A DNA stretch of 40,808 nt from an uncultured Burkholderiales bacterium (GTDB lineage Bacteria > Pseudomonadota > Gammaproteobacteria > Burkholderiales > Burkholderiaceae_C): assembly GCA_903865035.1 (NCBI GenBank), contig CAIPII010000244.1, positions 1-40,808 on the forward strand, in the 5' to 3' direction. Under the pieces are notes generated by a model, which was not told where the DNA came from, did no database searches, and worked only from the letters and a program-made list of their open reading frames with translations. A program made the translations under genes and the position numbers. This document shows positions 38,564-40,808 of this stretch, piece after piece. The stretch's first letter is position 1; the number at the start of each line of letters is the position of its first letter.

Positions 38564-40252
38564 ATGGCTTTTAAGCTTCGACAATTGGCCCCGTTTTTCA
38601 CACAAAATGCCCTCAAAGTCACTTTGAGCTTGGCTGCACTGAGCTTTGGCGCCAGTGCTTGGTCATTCTCCTTGGCTCACCCCAACTTGCTCAGCCATCA
38701 AGGCGAGCCCTTGAACGTTGAAATTGAGCTCTTGGAGTTAAGCCAAGAGGAAGCCACGGCACTTGTGGTCTCGCTGGCCAATGAGAGCGCCTACCAAGCT
38801 TCCCACACCGAATGGGAGTCAAGCCTGGGGAGCACTCAGGTGAATTTGACCCCCCTCAAAGACAACCGCCAAGTTTTGCGCATTGTGGGTCAAAACCCAG
38901 TGAACTCTACCTTTGTTGACTTGTTGCTTGATTTTCATTGGGCCACAGGATCGGTCATCAAAGAAATTGGACTGCTCTTGGACAGTGCGCCAAACAACAC
39001 CAAAACCGCCTCCACCTCAGCTGAGGTGAGGGTTGTTCAAGGTGACACCGCAGGCGAAATCGCCGAGCGCTTCTTGGATGCTTCAACCAATTTGAACCAA
39101 ATGCTCGTGGCCCTCTTGCGCTCCAATCCCAAAGCTTTCGTCGACCACAACGTGAATCGAATGATTGCCGGTCAAACCTTGAGCATTCCCTCTGCAGCAC
39201 AGGCCAATGCCATCTCTGTGGTGCAAGCGCGTGAGGACATCAACCTTCAAAACATCGACTTTGCCAAATACCGTGAAAGCGTGTTGGCCAAAGTGAATGC
39301 GCAATCGGCCCTCAACCCCAACAACAAATCGGGTTCTGCCTCAGGCTTGGTGAGCCAAAAAGGCAAAGCCTTGAACACGCCCAGCAAAGACCAACTCAAG
39401 CTGAGTCAACCCAACAGCCCATCGGCCAAAACCGCTGATCAACTGTCCAAAGACAAAGAGGCGCAACAAAACGCTCAACGCGCCAAGGAAATTGAAAACA
39501 ACATCAACGAACTCACGCAAATCGCCAACGAACAAAAGAGCTGGACGCATCGCTTTGAGGTCTTCAAATCCGAGGTTCAGCACACCTTTGGCGCGTTTTG
39601 GAGTCAATTGCCAAGCTCTCATTCAGATCTCAAAACATGGCTTCACCACCCACTGGCACCTGTGGTGGGTGGACTGGGTTTCACCATCTTGGTTCTGGTT
39701 GTTTTATGGACTTCGCGCAGTCGCACTCCAGTAGGCACATCCGCTGAGACTCAAAGCGATCCACACGAGGGGCTGCATTTGGCACCTGAGTTTGAGAGCC
39801 ACAACCCCTTTGCGCAAGGCATCATGCAAAGCGCCTATGCTCAAGCGCCTCAGTCTCCCGCTCACACCGAGGATCCACACCCTGAAGAGGAGCATGAGCC
39901 CCACCGGGAAGAAACTGGCCTGTCAAGCCAACTGCAAGACCACATCAAGTTGGACTTTGACTTGGACCTCCCCCATCTGCATGAACCTGAGCTGGAGGAG
40001 AAAGAGACGGCCCATGTGCCCTTTTTACCCACCACGCCAAGCCCACCCGTTGGCAACCCCTTCATCAGCGAGCAAACACCATCGCGTCACAAGGAGGAGG
40101 AAAACCCCTTGGAAGTGCGTTTTGATTTGGCCCAAGAGCTCTGGCAAGTGGGTCAACACCACACCGCTCGCGCCATCGTTCAAGAAATTGCCCAACAAGC
40201 CACCGGAGAGCTCTTGCACCAAGCACAAGCTTGGCTCGCTCAAAAGGGATAA
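38564..40252 (+). CDS. fimV: FimV-like pilus assembly / peptidoglycan-associated protein (compact)
   Basis: Signal peptide, FimV N-terminal region (SLAHPNLLSHQGEPLNVEIELLELSQEEA), LysM-like segment (VRVVQGDTAGEIAERF), TM helix, acidic cytoplasmic region, C-terminal RFDLAQELWQVGQHHTARAIVQEIAQQ. Confidence 0.85.
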   Translation: MAFKLRQLAPFFTQNALKVTLSLAALSFGASAWSFSLAHPNLLSHQGEPLNVEIELLELSQEEATALVVSLANESAYQASHTEWESSLGSTQVNLTPLKDNRQVLRIVGQNPVNSTFVDLLLDFHWATGSVIKEIGLLLDSAPNNTKTASTSAEVRVVQGDTAGEIAERFLDASTNLNQMLVALLRSNPKAFVDHNVNRMIAGQTLSIPSAAQANAISVVQAREDINLQNIDFAKYRESVLAKVNAQSALNPNNKSGSASGLVSQKGKALNTPSKDQLKLSQPNSPSAKTADQLSKDKEAQQNAQRAKEIENNINELTQIANEQKSWTHRFEVFKSEVQHTFGAFWSQLPSSHSDLKTWLHHPLAPVVGGLGFTILVLVVLWTSRSRTPVGTSAETQSDPHEGLHLAPEFESHNPFAQGIMQSAYAQAPQSPAHTEDPHPEEEHEPHREETGLSSQLQDHIKLDFDLDLPHLHEPELEEKETAHVPFLPTTPSPPVGNPFISEQTPSRHKEEENPLEVRFDLAQELWQVGQHHTARAIVQEIAQQATGELLHQAQAWLAQKG

Positions 40253-40260
40253 GGCACAAA

Positions 40261-40808
40261 GTGAGACGCATTGCACTGGGCTTGAGCTACAGCGGCCAAG
40301 CCTACGAAGGGTGGCAGAGTCAGCTCTCGGGTCAAACCCTTCAAGACGCGCTAGAACGAGCCCTGGCTCAATTCACGCAAGTGCCCATTCGAACCCTTTG
40401 TGCCGGCAGGACCGACACTGGGGTTCACGCTTTGCAACAAGTGGTGCACTTTGATTGTGAGATCGAGAGAGACGACATCTCTTGGGTGCGAGGCACCAAC
40501 CGCTATCTTCCCAAAGACATGGCTGTGGAGTGGGCCAAAGAAGTTCCTGAGGGCTTTCACGCCAGGAGAAGCGCGCTCACACGCCGCTATGCTTATTGGC
40601 TGTTGAGCTCACCCGTGAGACCCAGCCTGGGGCATGAACGCGTGGGCTGGGTGTTTCGACCTTTGAATTTGGAGCGCATGCAAAAAGCAGCTCAAATGCT
40701 CTTGGGCACACATGACTTCACCTCCTTCAGAGCGGCGCAGTGTCAATCCCCTACACCCATCAAAACCTTGCTTCAAGCCGAGGTGAGCGAGAGGAGGCTG
40801 AGCAATGA
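40261..40808 (+). CDS. truA: tRNA pseudouridine(38-40) synthase TruA (3'-truncated by the window)
   Basis: GTG start; translation VRRIALGLSYSGQAYEGWQSQLSGQTLQDALERALAQFTQVPIRTLCAGRTDTGVHALQQVVHFDC contains the GRTDxGVHA catalytic motif; not in the supplied ORF list. Confidence 0.93.
   Translation, partial: MRRIALGLSYSGQAYEGWQSQLSGQTLQDALERALAQFTQVPIRTLCAGRTDTGVHALQQVVHFDCEIERDDISWVRGTNRYLPKDMAVEWAKEVPEGFHARRSALTRRYAYWLLSSPVRPSLGHERVGWVFRPLNLERMQKAAQMLLGTHDFTSFRAAQCQSPTPIKTLLQAEVSERRLSN

Noticed and set aside
1-40808. CRISPR arrays, tRNA/rRNA genes, IS elements, prophage
   Set aside because: No regularly spaced repeats, tRNA cloverleaf patterns, transposase motifs or phage genes were seen on reading; tRNAscan-SE or Infernal would be decisive.

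Overview
The window looks like a betaproteobacterial chromosome segment; gene content and order suggest Burkholderiales/Comamonadaceae. Most of it is ordinary housekeeping sequence: TRAP transporter dctQM with a TakP-like dctP; dxs-ispA-xseB; a Rieske oxygenase; a rhodanese-type sulfurtransferase; a ZIP transporter; a dienelactone hydrolase; polA; thrB; uvrD; guaC; acnB; a CitE-like lyase; mdh; a GntR regulator; sdhCDAB-sdhE; gltA; leuCDB; asd; fimV; and the 5' part of truA, which starts with GTG and is absent from the ORF track. I saw no tRNA, rRNA, CRISPR array, prophage or IS element. The least ordinary part is about 18.2-21.6 kb. It holds a possible structured RNA leader or sRNA with a strong terminator in front of guaC. 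It also holds a compact divergent locus: a DUF4118-like membrane protein without a kinase domain, an alpha/beta hydrolase, and a translationally coupled small protein that resembles a BLUF domain but seems to lack the flavin photochemistry residues. Family assignments come from reading the translations by eye; no database search was run.
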